NCBI GenBank assembly: GCA_021209875.1 | Contig: JAGYVD010000002.1 | Span: 4,526,001 to 4,590,000, forward strand | Length of the DNA stretch: 64,000 bases | Direction: 5' to 3' | Source: Rosellinia necatrix | Taxonomy: Eukaryota > Ascomycota > Sordariomycetes > Xylariales > Xylariaceae | Shown here: positions 1 to 11,334 of the stretch, in pieces | Position numbering within the stretch: position 1 is the first letter of the stretch | Layout of the letters: each line of letters begins with the position of its first letter | The notes under the pieces: model-generated | What the model was told of the DNA's origin: nothing | Database searches by the model: none | What the model saw: only the letters and a program-made list of their open reading frames with translations | Position numbers and translations under genes: made by a program

Positions 1-200
1 GCCGAGTTTCAACAGCCGGGGGTTATTGGACCGGGCATGTATCAGGTGCGCTACTAAAATAACTCGTTATACACCACTGGCGTATGAAGCGCATGATGGA
101 TCTGATGGGTTGTCAAGATGCTGTTTGTTTTCTCGCCCAGGTCGCCCCCGTGTAATGCTGCATGTCCCACAGACAAATGAGTCTCTGTCATCGTACCCAG

Positions 201-235
<35 letters not shown>

Positions 236-2305
236 GGCAAGGCGTATTGGGGGATTTGCGTCCGCACACGCCGGCGCTCCAAGCAGGCTGTAAGGCTGTG
301 TATCCGCTCTGATACGTTTCGGATCAGGTTGCTCGTGAGAGATTAGCAGTAGTTACATACCTACGTAGGTATGTAAGTGCTTCCCAGATTAGATACTTCA
401 TACTGGCTCGTTTGTTCACCAGAGCCGTTGTTTGAAACCCCACTAGCGGCTGCTTCGGGGCCGGTTCTAACTCTGTTCCCTACATGTACCTTGTAACACA
501 AGGCAACCCGCCTTGCAGCTTGATCAGTGGTATGTAAATATGTATACGGAGGTATATCTACATACCTTAGCATCAATGCAGTTCTGGCTAAGGCAGCGGC
601 CCCCAGATCCCATCTGTGGCGGATGGGTTTAGTGCTTTAACGGCCCCCTCCAAGGTCCCCTACTAAAATTATCTCTGAAGGAGACTTGCAAGCGAACGAA
701 CGGTGTCTTCCGTTATACAGTAGGACTGCACAGTGCAGCAAAGGCTGGCCAGCCCGGAATTGGAACGCTGGAAACACCGTGAAGCGCTAACTATTGGATG
801 GCCAATTTTTGCTCTGAGCCTATCAAGGTTCTCGGTACCTGGTCGCCAGGTTGTCAGCCAACTGCATAACCTACCTAGAATCTCTATCTAGGTAGGTACC
901 TAAGGTAGCTTTCCAGCTCTCCATACAGTACGGCCTTGACTTCCGCCTGGGGGGCTTTGTAGAGAGAGGGTCTTTCCCCAAAAAAAGATAGCCTGCCATT
1001 CCACCTCCTTCTTGTCAGCCTTTGTGCTCTGCTTCCTCGAGTCTCCGACCTACCTATCCTTCTCGCCCGCTGCCTACCTAACTCACCTTTCTCCTCTTCA
1101 CCTCCCAGGCCACCGGTCTGCAAACCACACCTTCACTTCCCATTTCCCTCCTTCTTTGACGACGCGTGCCCCCTCCGCCTTCCCATTCGTATTTGGTATC
1201 CCACGTGCTACACCATCTGGTGCCGAATCGAAACGGATTACGGACCAGTCCGTCGAACCTTCGTTTTTCGGTATGTATAGTTTTTCCTTGATGCTTTTTC
1301 TTGCGGCTTGAAACCCTTAAGTTTACTGCCTCCACAACCGGCGTGGCCCAGCAGTAGCAGTACAACGTTGCCTTGTCTGAGGTGGGCTCTGCCGTGTATT
1401 TTGTGATGGTGCCCAGCTCAACAGGCATAACCTATCTAACGACCGGAAAATGGCATGATCGGGGAATGCTCCGTTCTCCAGTTTGCCGTTGACGGTGACG
1501 ACGTTCACAAGGGCGCTCTCTCCCTCTCTCCTCCAGTCTTGTGTGCGGACGGCACTGGTAGCGGTCTCGCACTCGACCTAACTGACCCGGTGACTGGGCA
1601 TGCTTCGTCATGTCTCACTTCGAAACATTCTCCTCGCGCTCTCTTTCACTCTCCCACTTTGACTTCGGAAATAAGGCTTTCGGGGGGGAAGCAATTCATT
1701 GATGATCTACCTTCAGCTAACTATTCCTCGCGAGTTTTTCAGCTAGGAACTATTTAATATCTCGTTGACGATAATATCTCCCTTTCAGCCTGCCTCCTCT
1801 TTTCGACAACTCCTTTGAGGTCAGCAGGTCACTGCAGGAGTTCTCGAGATAGTCCCATTCCGTCCATTTCCACCCTATGCCGATTCCCCTTCCCCCATAG
1901 CACTTGCTGCATAACATATCACGGCGAAACATTGCCTGCTTCTGTGGATCGCTTTTTCTCCGACTAGAGTAATACTATTCCAGATCCAAGCTGTTGGATT
2001 TTCGCCCTACAAATTCACACCCACATGCCTCGAAGACGGATGCTTTAGCGCATTATATTTATACTTGACTATCCTTAATTAATAGGGCAGTCGTATATCT
2101 AAATTTGCCTCACATACTGTCTTCAGCCTCGAATTATTAGCTATTACGACAGGTAAAGATTCACAGCACTTCAGCGTCCTTTCCTCATTTGCAGCTATAC
2201 AAGTATAGAAGAGCGTCGCCATCGCCCGCATTCGGCTATACCGTACTCAAAAGCGTATTCGCATTACAGGGACCTGTCGTCTCTGACTTCGATTTGGTGT
2301 TCATC
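1..2305. other. Intergenic region and VTS1 promoter/5' UTR
   Basis: I see no gene here; the short open frames have no protein-like composition. It holds a trinucleotide microsatellite near 200-235 and several ACCTACCT/AGGTAGGT words (for example around 872-905). The stretch 1750-2300 is pyrimidine-rich and AT-rich and is the likely promoter and leader of the VTS1 gene. Confidence 0.7.
200..235. repeat. (ACT)n microsatellite, about 12 copies
   Basis: An uninterrupted run of ACT triplets. It makes poly-Leu, poly-Val or poly-Ser stretches in overlapping short open frames, none of which looks like a gene. A very similar (CTA)n run lies at 23735-23779. Confidence 0.97.
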
Positions 2306-4251
2306 ATGAATCGCAACAGCACCCCCGAAGCCTCCACGGCATCCTCCCTTCGTCTGCCTTCAACCCGAACTGTTGGGACTGGTTCTAACTTGCGCGCTTC
2401 CGCCGATATGGCCGCTCTTACCGGGGCCTCAGCTGTGGGCCGTATCCGTCCATCTTCGGACTTTTATGGGCAACAAGGCCAGGGCCAGGGAGCTGCAGAT
2501 ATTGACACACCACAAGACAAGATGACTCAGCAATGGATTGCCGATATTGACCAGTACGAGACAACTTTGGAAGATATGGCAACAGCAACACTTGACCAAG
2601 ATTTCAAGGATGAACTGAGCGCTATCGAGCAGTGGTTTCGCGTTCTTGCTGAAGCAGAGAGAACTGCTGCGCTATATGCGCTGTTGAAACAAACCACCCA
2701 AGTTCAGATCCGCTTCTTTATTCAAGTGCTTCAGCAGATGGGCAAAAATCATCCTATGTCAGGTGTTTTATCGCCTGCTAATTTTGACAAAGGTGAGGCC
2801 CGTAAACCTAGCGAGAGAAACATTGGTTTACTAATGCTACTCTATCGGAACAGATCCCATGTCAAGTCGTTTGAGTGATGCTATGAATAAGCTAAATGTT
2901 GGCTCTGCACGCAATTCTCTCTCTCTACCACAGTCTTCTGCGAAGAGGCACTCGGGTCTTGACCCCTCCGCGATCAACTCTATGTTCCCTGACGCTGCTG
3001 CCGCCATTGCAACCGAAAAGGCTCGATTTACTCAGAAAACTGGTAATCAGCCGCCGTCGAACCGGAATAGTGCCGCGGTTGATCCCCGTAATTCCCTTGC
3101 TGCCCCTACGATTTCCGCGCCATCTGAAGGCATTGATGCGAGTGGACAAAACCCGAATTCACCATGGGGTAATAGCCATGATCAAGGTGCTTCGCGGCCC
3201 AAGTCCTCTTCCGCTGGACAACCTCCCATGGGTCAATTTGTACAGCCCCCACCTTCTGCAGGTCTACGGTCGCCCCGTCCTCAGCTTGGGGGCAACTCCA
3301 ACATTCAGAACACAACACTCAACGCACCCGACAAGTCCGGCTCCGAGTTGCCCTTGCTTTCTCCTTATGGCACTGGAAGTGGAAACTGGGCATCGATGGT
3401 GAACACGCCAATGAACCCGACTTTCAGCCCAGGTAATGCGCCCATTCAAGCCGACATGGTTGCGAATGCGACTGCAATGAAATTAGCGGCATTGTCTACT
3501 GTAAACAACCGCTTTGCTCTTGATGATGTTCGCAAATACCGACGGGCTCGATCTAATGATGCAAACGGACAGAACCAGAGTGGAGTATCTGCTGGTCCTC
3601 AGATGCCTAACATTCCCGGCGCAAATATTGTAATGGTTAATGAACATGGGCAGGTGCTGGGTAGGGAGCAGATGCTATCCCTACAGAACCAGCATGTAAT
3701 GGGCGGGTTTGGTGCTCACCGATCTCGACCCAACTCGCCCGGCATCGCACTTCAACCGGCAGGTTTTATTCAGCAGATGCCATTTGCTTCACCTCAGAAC
3801 AATGGATTTCTAAGTGCCTACGACGGACAGAACCCGCTTTTAACTAGTGGGTTTGCAGGCTTGAACATGGCGCAGCTTGGTGTGGGTGCGCCCGAGGGAT
3901 ACTTGTCTGATCATTCCGACTTGAATCGCGGCCGATCGCCTAGAGGGCGTAGGGGCACCTCTAAGCCCCCGGAGGATCCTACCGACCCAAGCCTGCTTCA
4001 AGACATCCCTGCATGGTTGCGAAGTCTGCGTCTGCATAAGTACACCGATAATCTAAAGGACATGAATTGGTCAGATCTGATCGAGCTTGACGACGAAGCA
4101 TTGGAGAAGCGTGGTGTTAATGCCTTGGGAGCACGAAGAAAGATGCTGAAGGTGTTCGAACAAGTGAAAGGTAAATAGTGCAATCTCCGTCACGAACAAT
4201 CGAAGCATTGCTAACTTCTGTGCAGAAGCAAAGGCTGAGGGCAAGCTATAA
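2306..4251 (+). CDS. VTS1: VTS1-type SAM-domain RNA-binding post-transcriptional regulator
   Basis: Three exons: 2306-2792, 2854-4170 and 4226-4251, giving 609 aa. Intron 1 is 61 nt and intron 2 is 55 nt with GTAAAT..GCAG; the last exon encodes only EAKAEGKL and the stop. The C-terminal SAM domain (about residues 543-601, core [17 protein letters not shown] then [18 protein letters not shown]) is the Vts1/Smaug type that binds CNGG-loop hairpins in mRNA. The family recruits the Ccr4-Not deadenylase in the cytoplasm. A conserved N-terminal segment (about residues 75-160, [16 protein letters not shown]) is followed by a long Ser/Pro/Asn-rich linker, as usual in fungal Vts1. The ATG at 2306 is preferred because the frame upstream of it has no other ATG. 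The family assignment is firm; target mRNAs cannot be read from sequence. Confidence 0.95.
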
Positions 4252-4311
4252 GCAAGCTCTGCTCGGACCACTAAGCTTGTAGGAGGGCGCAGGATTTTGC
4301 CCTCGGTTTTG

Positions 4312-4346
<35 letters not shown>

Positions 4347-5202
4347 GCTATTCCGCAGCATCTAGTTTACCGAACAAGTTTTTAAATGAGCGAGGATAAT
4401 ACCGTTGCGGTACTATACTTTCACACCTTGTGCTTGTTATACTACACCAAGACTTGGTCTTGGAAATTGAATTAGTGTTTTCGTGTCACATATACAGAAG
4501 AACGCGAGCAAAAATGGTCCAGGAGGCGGGCGCTATTCATACTAGGCATAATAAATGTGCCCAAGTACTATCCAGCCGTAGTTAAACTCAATGTAAAAAG
4601 GCCCTCAAAGTATTAATTGAGGTCAAGATCATGCATTGACATGCTACCTAGGTATTCTTGCCTTGCCCAAAAAACATGATAAGATGGAAGGTAGGTAGTT
4701 ATGTATTGACATGTAGAATGATGTGCATACGGAATGCGCATACAGGCACATTAGTAGTACTTACTAACCTAGGTAGGTACATAGTCACACGAATAGTGGG
4801 GCCAACTATAGTTATCATGTATATTAGGTAGGTACATACCTAACTTTGGTAGGTACCTGCGGCTAAGACCCTAGGCCTCTTGGCTGAAGCCCTCGACTAG
4901 AGCATCAGAAATCAGAACCACTTTCTTTCTATCAATAGGTAATCTAGGAAACCAGCAACAACCGCTACCCGATTATCTGGTGTCGGAAATTGATAATCGC
5001 TATTGCCTGTGGCCTGGCTGGCATTGACTAGCATTGTGCATGCAGCGCATCCATCTCCCCCCAGACCCTGGCATTCACAGTGATGAGACCAACTTCGCGC
5101 GTCTTGCACCCTCGCAACAGCAGATCAGCGCAGGAATGTTGCTTGCCTGGCACTATCATGTGTTCCTGTAACAGCCGGACTTGAAAAATCCCATTCGGCA
5201 AC
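4252..5202. other. Intergenic region between VTS1 and TFC4
   Basis: No gene seen. It contains an A31 tract just after VTS1 and a dense group of AGGTAGGTAC / ACCTAGGTA words between about 4645 and 4860. The final 300 bases are the presumed TFC4 promoter. Confidence 0.7.
4312..4342 (+). repeat. A31 homopolymer downstream of VTS1
   Basis: Thirty-one consecutive A residues start 61 bp after the VTS1 stop codon, on the sense strand. VTS1 keeps its introns, so this is not the tail of a processed retrocopy of that gene. It may be a slippage-expanded poly(A) microsatellite in the 3' UTR. Confidence 0.95.
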
Positions 5203-8200
5203 ATGAGCGCACCAACATCTCCTCCATCTGACGCCTCACAGGTACACTTCGGGGTAGGATTACCGCCACTCCGTCCGTCCCAGGTCCGGCGGGACGACGA
5301 TGAGGGGAATCCAGGCCATCCGCCTCATCTCCCGGGGCCATCACCGCCATCCAGCTACCTGGATCCTCTTATTACCGCCGATGATGGTCACGATGGCCAG
5401 TTGCGCTGTAACCAACAAACAAGCGTAACCAGGAACGACGCTCTAGAGAGAGCGACGACAGCACGAAGTAATCTCTTCTCAACCCCCCCCAAACCATCTT
5501 TTACCAGTGACCCGCGGGGGGGGCCTCTGATCGCAGCCATGGGTGGCCAGATAGACACCACGCAGAAAAGAAAGGCCGAAGACGGCCTCATCGATCCCAG
5601 GCTATATAAGACACCAAGGTGCGATTCTGCTGGTTTTTCTAGCACGGGAGCTACCGTCGGGCAACTGGGCCAAAACGAACCGGCCGTGAGCTTAGCAAAT
5701 ACGGTGGTAGGAGCACGCCAACCTATCCTGGCACCGGGTATAGCTGCCGATAACGACTTTCTGAAATCCGCGTCAGATGCTCTCATAGGTTGGCAGCTAG
5801 ACCTGCATGATGGGTCGGACGAGGAGAGTGGATCGGAAAACATACCTTGGGGTCCATCGAGATATCATGACAAAGACGACGATGAACCGAAACAGGGCCG
5901 CCGTGGCCGAGGACGTGGTCGAGGTGCCCGGGGACGCGGCGTAAAACGGGGCCCCAGGAAAGCTGCTGAACCAACCGGGGACGTGAAGTATCGTTTGAAC
6001 ATGGCCTCAAATGCATACATGGACCGTCGGCTTGATGAAGCCATTGAGTGGGTAGAAGATGCCATACGCATAAACGCTGAGATCTACCAGGCCTGGACAC
6101 TCCTTGCTTCATTCCTTGAGGAGAAAGGGGATCTGAAGGGAAGCTTCGCCGCCAGAGTGTTCTCTTGTCACCTCCAACCGAAAATTGTTGACGGTTGGCT
6201 TAGCTGTGCGGAAACTGGTATTGCTCTTCGAGACATACTCCCGCAGGACGAAGCTGGGATTCTTGAGCAGGTTACTGTTTGCTATTCAGCAGCACTGAGG
6301 GCGGATATAAATAACCAGGAGGCCCGGTATGGCAGAGCTGCCATTGCTGTTGAAAGGGGTCAGATTCGCACTGCGGCGAAAGATTACCTCTACCTGCTCG
6401 AACATGGCGAATATGATGTGCACGCCCTCCGGTCATATGCTGAAATGACTATTCTTCTAGCGAGTACGGGGAAAGGCGACTTTTACAAGCTAGAAAGCGC
6501 TATAGACTGGTACTACCGCGCGTTTGCTCGCTCCAGGGCGAGTACCGTGTATGATCGTCATTTCATTGAGTGGCGGGATGTCAATATCTTTGCTGTACTG
6601 CTTGCCTATGTTGAGCATACGAAAGATGCGCTCTACGAAGTCAAATCCTTAGCGAGATGGCTGCTCGGCCGCCCTAACGACAATTTCTGGGATGACTGGC
6701 AAGACGACGACCGAGAATGGGATGTTGATAACACACGCCGGATCGGATTTGGGGATTTTGAGGAGGGGAAATATCCAGAATCGTCCTACGGCGCCGGTCT
6801 TCCATTGGATCTGCGAACAAAATTAGCGGTCTACCGCCTGAAGCTGGGTGATTTGAATGAAGCACAGGTAGGTCAACGAGTCAGCGCATAAGATTTTGCC
6901 TCTAATTAGTGTTAGCATCACCTTAATTATCTCGACCCTGAGGGCCCTAACGGGGGACATATATTGTCGAATGAGCCACATCTTTTAGCAGACCTCGCTT
7001 CTGCTTTGTACGAGTCTGACCTCCGGGCGATGGCAGTAAGATTCTTTGAGCCGCTTTTGAGCGTCCCTGAGGTTCTCGACTCTGCTATTTTGCTTGCAGC
7101 AGGGCGCTGCTACTTGGACTCTGGCGATAAGCGACAGGCTGAGGAGTGTTTCAGCGCAGCGATCGATGCAGATGAGTCGAATGACGAGGCATCAATCGAC
7201 GCACGTTACGAATTAGCAAAGATGTACGAGGCGGCAAGGGAAGAGCAAGAAGCCTATATCCTCGTGAACGAAGCCCTTAGGCTACAGCAAGCTCATGACG
7301 AGGCCGACGAGGACTACGAAGACGATATGGGCGGATACCCAGGGAGCGATGACGACGCCCAATATCGGCCCAGTGCTAGTACCGCTAGGAAGGCGCGGCC
7401 AAGGACGCAACGTGCTCCCCGTCCCCCAAAGCGAAAAGCACCCAGACCGCTCGTTCCAAAGCCTTCGGGTCTCGATAGCAATGGGAACACCATTCGCCGG
7501 CCACGACCAAGACGCAAGGTTTTTGGTCGGACTGAAGAAGTTACGCTGGAGGAAAAACGCAGGGCCGAGGAATTGACTGCTGCTTGGAGAATTGTTCATA
7601 GCACTCGGGGATCCGTTGAAAATGATACCCAGATCGGCCCTTCGGATGTCTTCCTACGGGCGGCCAAGGAACTTGTCGACGATTTTAGATCCTGCAAGGG
7701 TTTCTATTCATGGGAAAAGTATCTCATTCATCTAGGGATTGACGAAGACAAACAAGTTTATGTCTCTCGCAATCGCAATTTAATCGAGATGAAGGAAAGG
7801 TTATCACATAGTAAGCATCGAGGATTAGCAATTCCCTGGCACAACTAACCCTGCGATAGACTTGAACCCATATGGACCAAATACTGAGCGGCAACTTGGT
7901 GAACGAACCGCCGTCAGCTACCGAGGTGTTTCCTTTAGTGAATGGCTGGACCTATTTCTAGAATACGCTATCAGTCTTGCCCACTATGAGAGGTTCCAAG
8001 AATCTTATCAGGTTTGCGAATCTGCGCGCGATGCCGAGGTTTTCGCCAAGAATAAAGAGGACATGTTCCTCATCCACGTAACTTGGGCTGGTGAGACACT
8101 TACCCGAGGATGAGAATATATTGCCACTAACACGGCTGCTAGCTTGCGCATTACGCGCCCGGGACGAAGAGACGTGTGTAGCCGCCGCCCGGTTCCTTAT

Positions 8201-8984
8201 GAGAGATAGACAGTTCGACTCGGACCCCTTCCGGATGTTCGCTGCGTTATGCAGACTATGTCCGTCTCCGGCATCTTGGTATGCATCAGGGCCGGTGCAA
8301 AAGTACATGCTGCGCCAAATCAAACTTATGGACCGAGCATTAGTTTCAGAAGGGGGGGAGGTTAGTGAAGAAGAGGAGAGTAAGACCAATAGCGGTAGAG
8401 TTTACCCATCCAAAGAATTGGACGTCACTCTACTCGTCCTTTATGGGCACATCTTATTTGTGTCCAACAGCTTTACCTATGCTCTGAGTAGGTCGACCCT
8501 TGCTCTTGTACGGGGCTAATATCTCCAGGTTGACTTGTTGACATCCTTTGCTAATCCAACTTTAGATTACTTTCTCCGAGCGTACAGCATAGATCCGGAG
8601 AACCAGATGATTCTTCTCAGCGTCGGCCAGTGTTACATCCACTATGCATTGAAGCGGCAGTCCGAGAATCGTCAATATCTCCTAGTACAGGGGTTCGTTT
8701 TCCTACACCGTTACTATGATATTAAGGTCTCATCTACCGATGCGGCCGAACGCCAAGAAGCACACTACAACATGGCCCGAAGCTATCACGCCATCGGTAT
8801 TCCTCACCTGGCCGCCGAATTTTACCAGCGCGTGTTACGCGATATACCCGACGACTCTGATGCCAGCATTTTCGGGAAGAGTGATCTTTCCCAGGAAGCT
8901 GCATACAACCTGCAACAAATATGCTGGGCTGGCGGTGACATGGAGGCTGTCAAAGCGCTAAATGCTAGATACCTGACATTATGA
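5203..8984 (+). CDS. TFC4: TFIIIC subunit tau131 (RNA polymerase III transcription factor C, TPR protein)
   Basis: Five exons: 5203-6867, 6916-7810, 7860-8090, 8143-8487 and 8566-8984, giving 1184 aa. Joins were chosen by frame and family similarity; for example exon 4 ends TYAL and joins NYFLRAYSIDPENQ. The N-terminus is low-complexity and acidic, then an Arg/Gly run (about residues 230-255) precedes two TPR arrays (from about residue 265, and again in the C-terminal third). An acidic/basic linker, DDMGGYPGSDDD then PRTQRAPRPPKRKAPRP, separates them, as in yeast Tfc4. The family forms the tauA arm of TFIIIC in the nucleus and recruits TFIIIB to tRNA and 5S genes. The length is slightly above the yeast protein. 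No break is seen. Confidence 0.93.
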
Positions 8985-9769
8985 GGCGGCTCGACATTGA
9001 TCCTTTTCGCAAGTTGATGAAAGAGGGGGGGCGGGCGTGCTTAAATCTCTTGATACCCATTTGTTTCTCAGTTATACGGTAATGGGTATACCTGGCTTGG
9101 CGGACTAGGTACGCATTGTAGGTGGCCAGCCAGTCACGGCTTTCTCAAACGCTAGATAGCCATGATGCAGCTCAAAGACAAGAACTGAGAGTCTGGCGGT
9201 TGACATATATTCGGCCGTGAGTGATCACGTAAGCCAGTCTTAAACTAGGCTAGCCTTGTAGTTATATTTGTTTTGATTTGGGCCGAACCGGACAATGACG
9301 TAAGTTCATGGATTACTAACACGGCCAGAGCAGTGTTATTAAGTATTGATGAGGTTAGTCCAGTTAGGTAGGTCGGCAATCATGAACTTCAGAACTGGAT
9401 ATATGCACTTAGTATTCGACGTCAAAGCAAAGGGTGATTATGATTAGCCTCTGATAATTGCACTGCCAGCTCAGCAATCACTCATCGGCGTTACCAAGGT
9501 CTTCTACATAGCAGCTGAGGTAGCTGATAATGCAAGATCGCCGGTTCAGTCTATACAGAACCATGCGGCTAGTTTTCACCCTGAATCCCGCTAGGACGGC
9601 GCCGTTGCTCGTTATTAAACCTCGTCTACCGGCCGCCCCTAGCTTCCACACTACCGCCACCACCACTGCTCCTACTTCCACTCATCTACAGACCAAAACT
9701 TGGAGGAACAGCAGCGGCAGCAACAGCAGACATCCCATCAGCCGCACAGCCGCCACCAACACCAGCGCC
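8985..9769. other. Intergenic region after TFC4
   Basis: No gene seen. There are a few TAGGTAGGT words (9102, 9366). The segment 9530-9769 is open in the frame of the ATGs at 9530, 9563 and 9770 and may be leader or mitochondrial-presequence-like coding sequence of the following DUF924 gene, but the frames do not connect. Confidence 0.6.
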
Positions 9770-10554
9770 ATGGCGTCGTCAGCATCGGCACCCAAACCCT
9801 TCTCTCCCCTCTTCCTCTCCCTCCGCGTCTACACCACAGGCACAGCCGGGCCCGGAGGACGCGCGCATCGGCGAGATCCTGGACTTCTGGTTCGCGCTGC
9901 CGCCGGCGTCGTGGTTCGGGGCCCCGAGCGAGGCGTTCCCGACGGCGGCGGCCCTCGACGGCGCGATCCGGCAGCGCTTCGGCGCCGTCATGGCCGAGGC
10001 GCGGGCGCGGGCGCTAGACGGCGACGGCGACGGCGACGGCGACGTGAAGGGGGGAGGGGTGGGCGCGGACGCCGCGGGGCGCCCTCGCGCTCCTGCTACT
10101 GCTGGACCAGTTCCCGCGCAACGCGCACCGCGGCACGGCCGACGCCTTCGCGACCGACGCCCACGCCGTCGAGGTGGCGGTGCGCGCCATCGCCGAGGGC
10201 CTCGACCGCGCCTTCGGCAGCGGCGGCGGCGGCGAAGGCGTCGGCGAGGGTGAAGGAGATGGTAAAGGCGAAGGCGGCTCGCTGCTGCACCGCGTCTTCT
10301 TCTACCTGCCGCTCTGCCACGCCGAGGACCTCACGGCGCAGGTGGCCGCCGTCGCGCTGGCGCGGGACCTGCTCGCCGCCTGCCCCGCCGCGGCCCCCGA
10401 GCGCCCCATGCTCGAGAGCACCGTCGGCTTCTTCGCCCGCCACCGCGACGCCGTCCTCCGCCTCGGCCGCTTCCCGGCCCGGAACGCCGCCCTCGGCCGC
10501 CCGAGCACCGACGCCGAGGTCGCCTTCCTGCGGGAGAGGCCGGAGGGGTGGTGA
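9770..10554 (+). pseudogene. DUF924-family protein with a broken reading frame (decayed gene or homopolymer error)
   Basis: Two adjoining frames together give a clear DUF924 protein. The first (about 9855-10048) reads EDARIGEILDFWF, PASWFGAPSEAF and AIRQRFGAVMAEA. The second (about 10060-10554) reads WARTPRGALALLLLLDQFPR, then FFYLPLCHAEDL and ARHRDAVLRLGRFPARN, and ends at a stop. The frame change falls at a G6 run (10049-10054), where one base fewer would keep the two halves in register; no plausible GT..AG intron exists there. The N-terminus is also unresolved: the domain frame has no ATG between a stop near 9582 and 9990, while ATGs at 9563 and 9770 lie in another frame. The block 9850-10550 is strikingly GC-rich. 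DUF924 proteins are small helical TPR-like proteins of unknown function. Similarity is strong; whether the gene is functional is open. Confidence 0.75.
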
Positions 10555-11334
10555 ACCTAGGAGAGGGGGGAAGGGGGCAGCAGGGAGAGAGGAAGGGGTT
10601 CGGCTATTGGCTGGGTAAATAGATAGATAGATAGATAGGTAGATAGATAAGTATATAAATAGATGGATAGAAATGAAATAATATGAAATACTCATGTCTG
10701 AATCGCTGGACCATGATGACTACCCGTTCAGCTGGTGGAAAAGATATCGTTTCACTGGTATTGACTATTGTGCGAATTGTTTTACGATCCTTAGCGCTCT
10801 CGGCCCTTAGCCACGGTTTTGAGGAATTTGTGTATTGCCTGTCATATTTCGAGCGTTTTGGTCATTTATGTGCATAGAGAGAATGCGGGAGAGCGGGCGT
10901 CATGTTATGGCTTGTTTCGTAGCGCCAAACCACGGAAGATATTGTCGCGCGGCAATTATGATGCGGTGATGAATTAATTACCAACGGGCCGGTTCACCAA
11001 CCATCCACTTTCAGATATAATTTGATGTTACCATAATACCATGCTCATCATGTACATAAAATGAGGGGGCATACTGCCAGCTGTGGTGTCATTAATGTCT
11101 GGAAATGCCCTCATAATTATGTGAGAGTACATTGTTAATATATAGGTAGGTTAGGTTCCCCCGTAATTGATGCCGATGCCGCAAATAAGAATAATCTTTG
11201 AAAATCGACGGTACATGATGCCCTAACACCGATCATGCAGAGACTAAGCTACTCGAGGCAGCACTTGCCATATGAGAGCCATGGAAGTAGAAAAGGAAAT
11301 AATATGTGAAGTATGCCGCCTATAGTCCGCTTTG
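10555..11334. other. Intergenic region between the DUF924 locus and the ClC gene
   Basis: Apart from a (GATA)n microsatellite at about 10617-10650 no feature is seen. It is the shared 3' flank of two converging genes. GC drops sharply here compared with the DUF924 block. Confidence 0.65.

Noticed and set aside
26..346. Open frames on both strands with poly-Leu, poly-Val and poly-Ser
   Set aside because: They are translations of the ACT microsatellite, with no protein-like sequence on either side.
872..905. Possible telomere-type repeat or transposon terminal repeat made of CCTA words
   Set aside because: The words do not form the CCCTAA telomere unit and no paired inverted ends or target duplications were found; treated as a dispersed intergenic word.
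9530..10618. A single 362-codon frame through the DUF924 locus
   Set aside because: Its second half is Arg/Pro/Ser-rich shadow; the DUF924 motifs lie in the two other frames.
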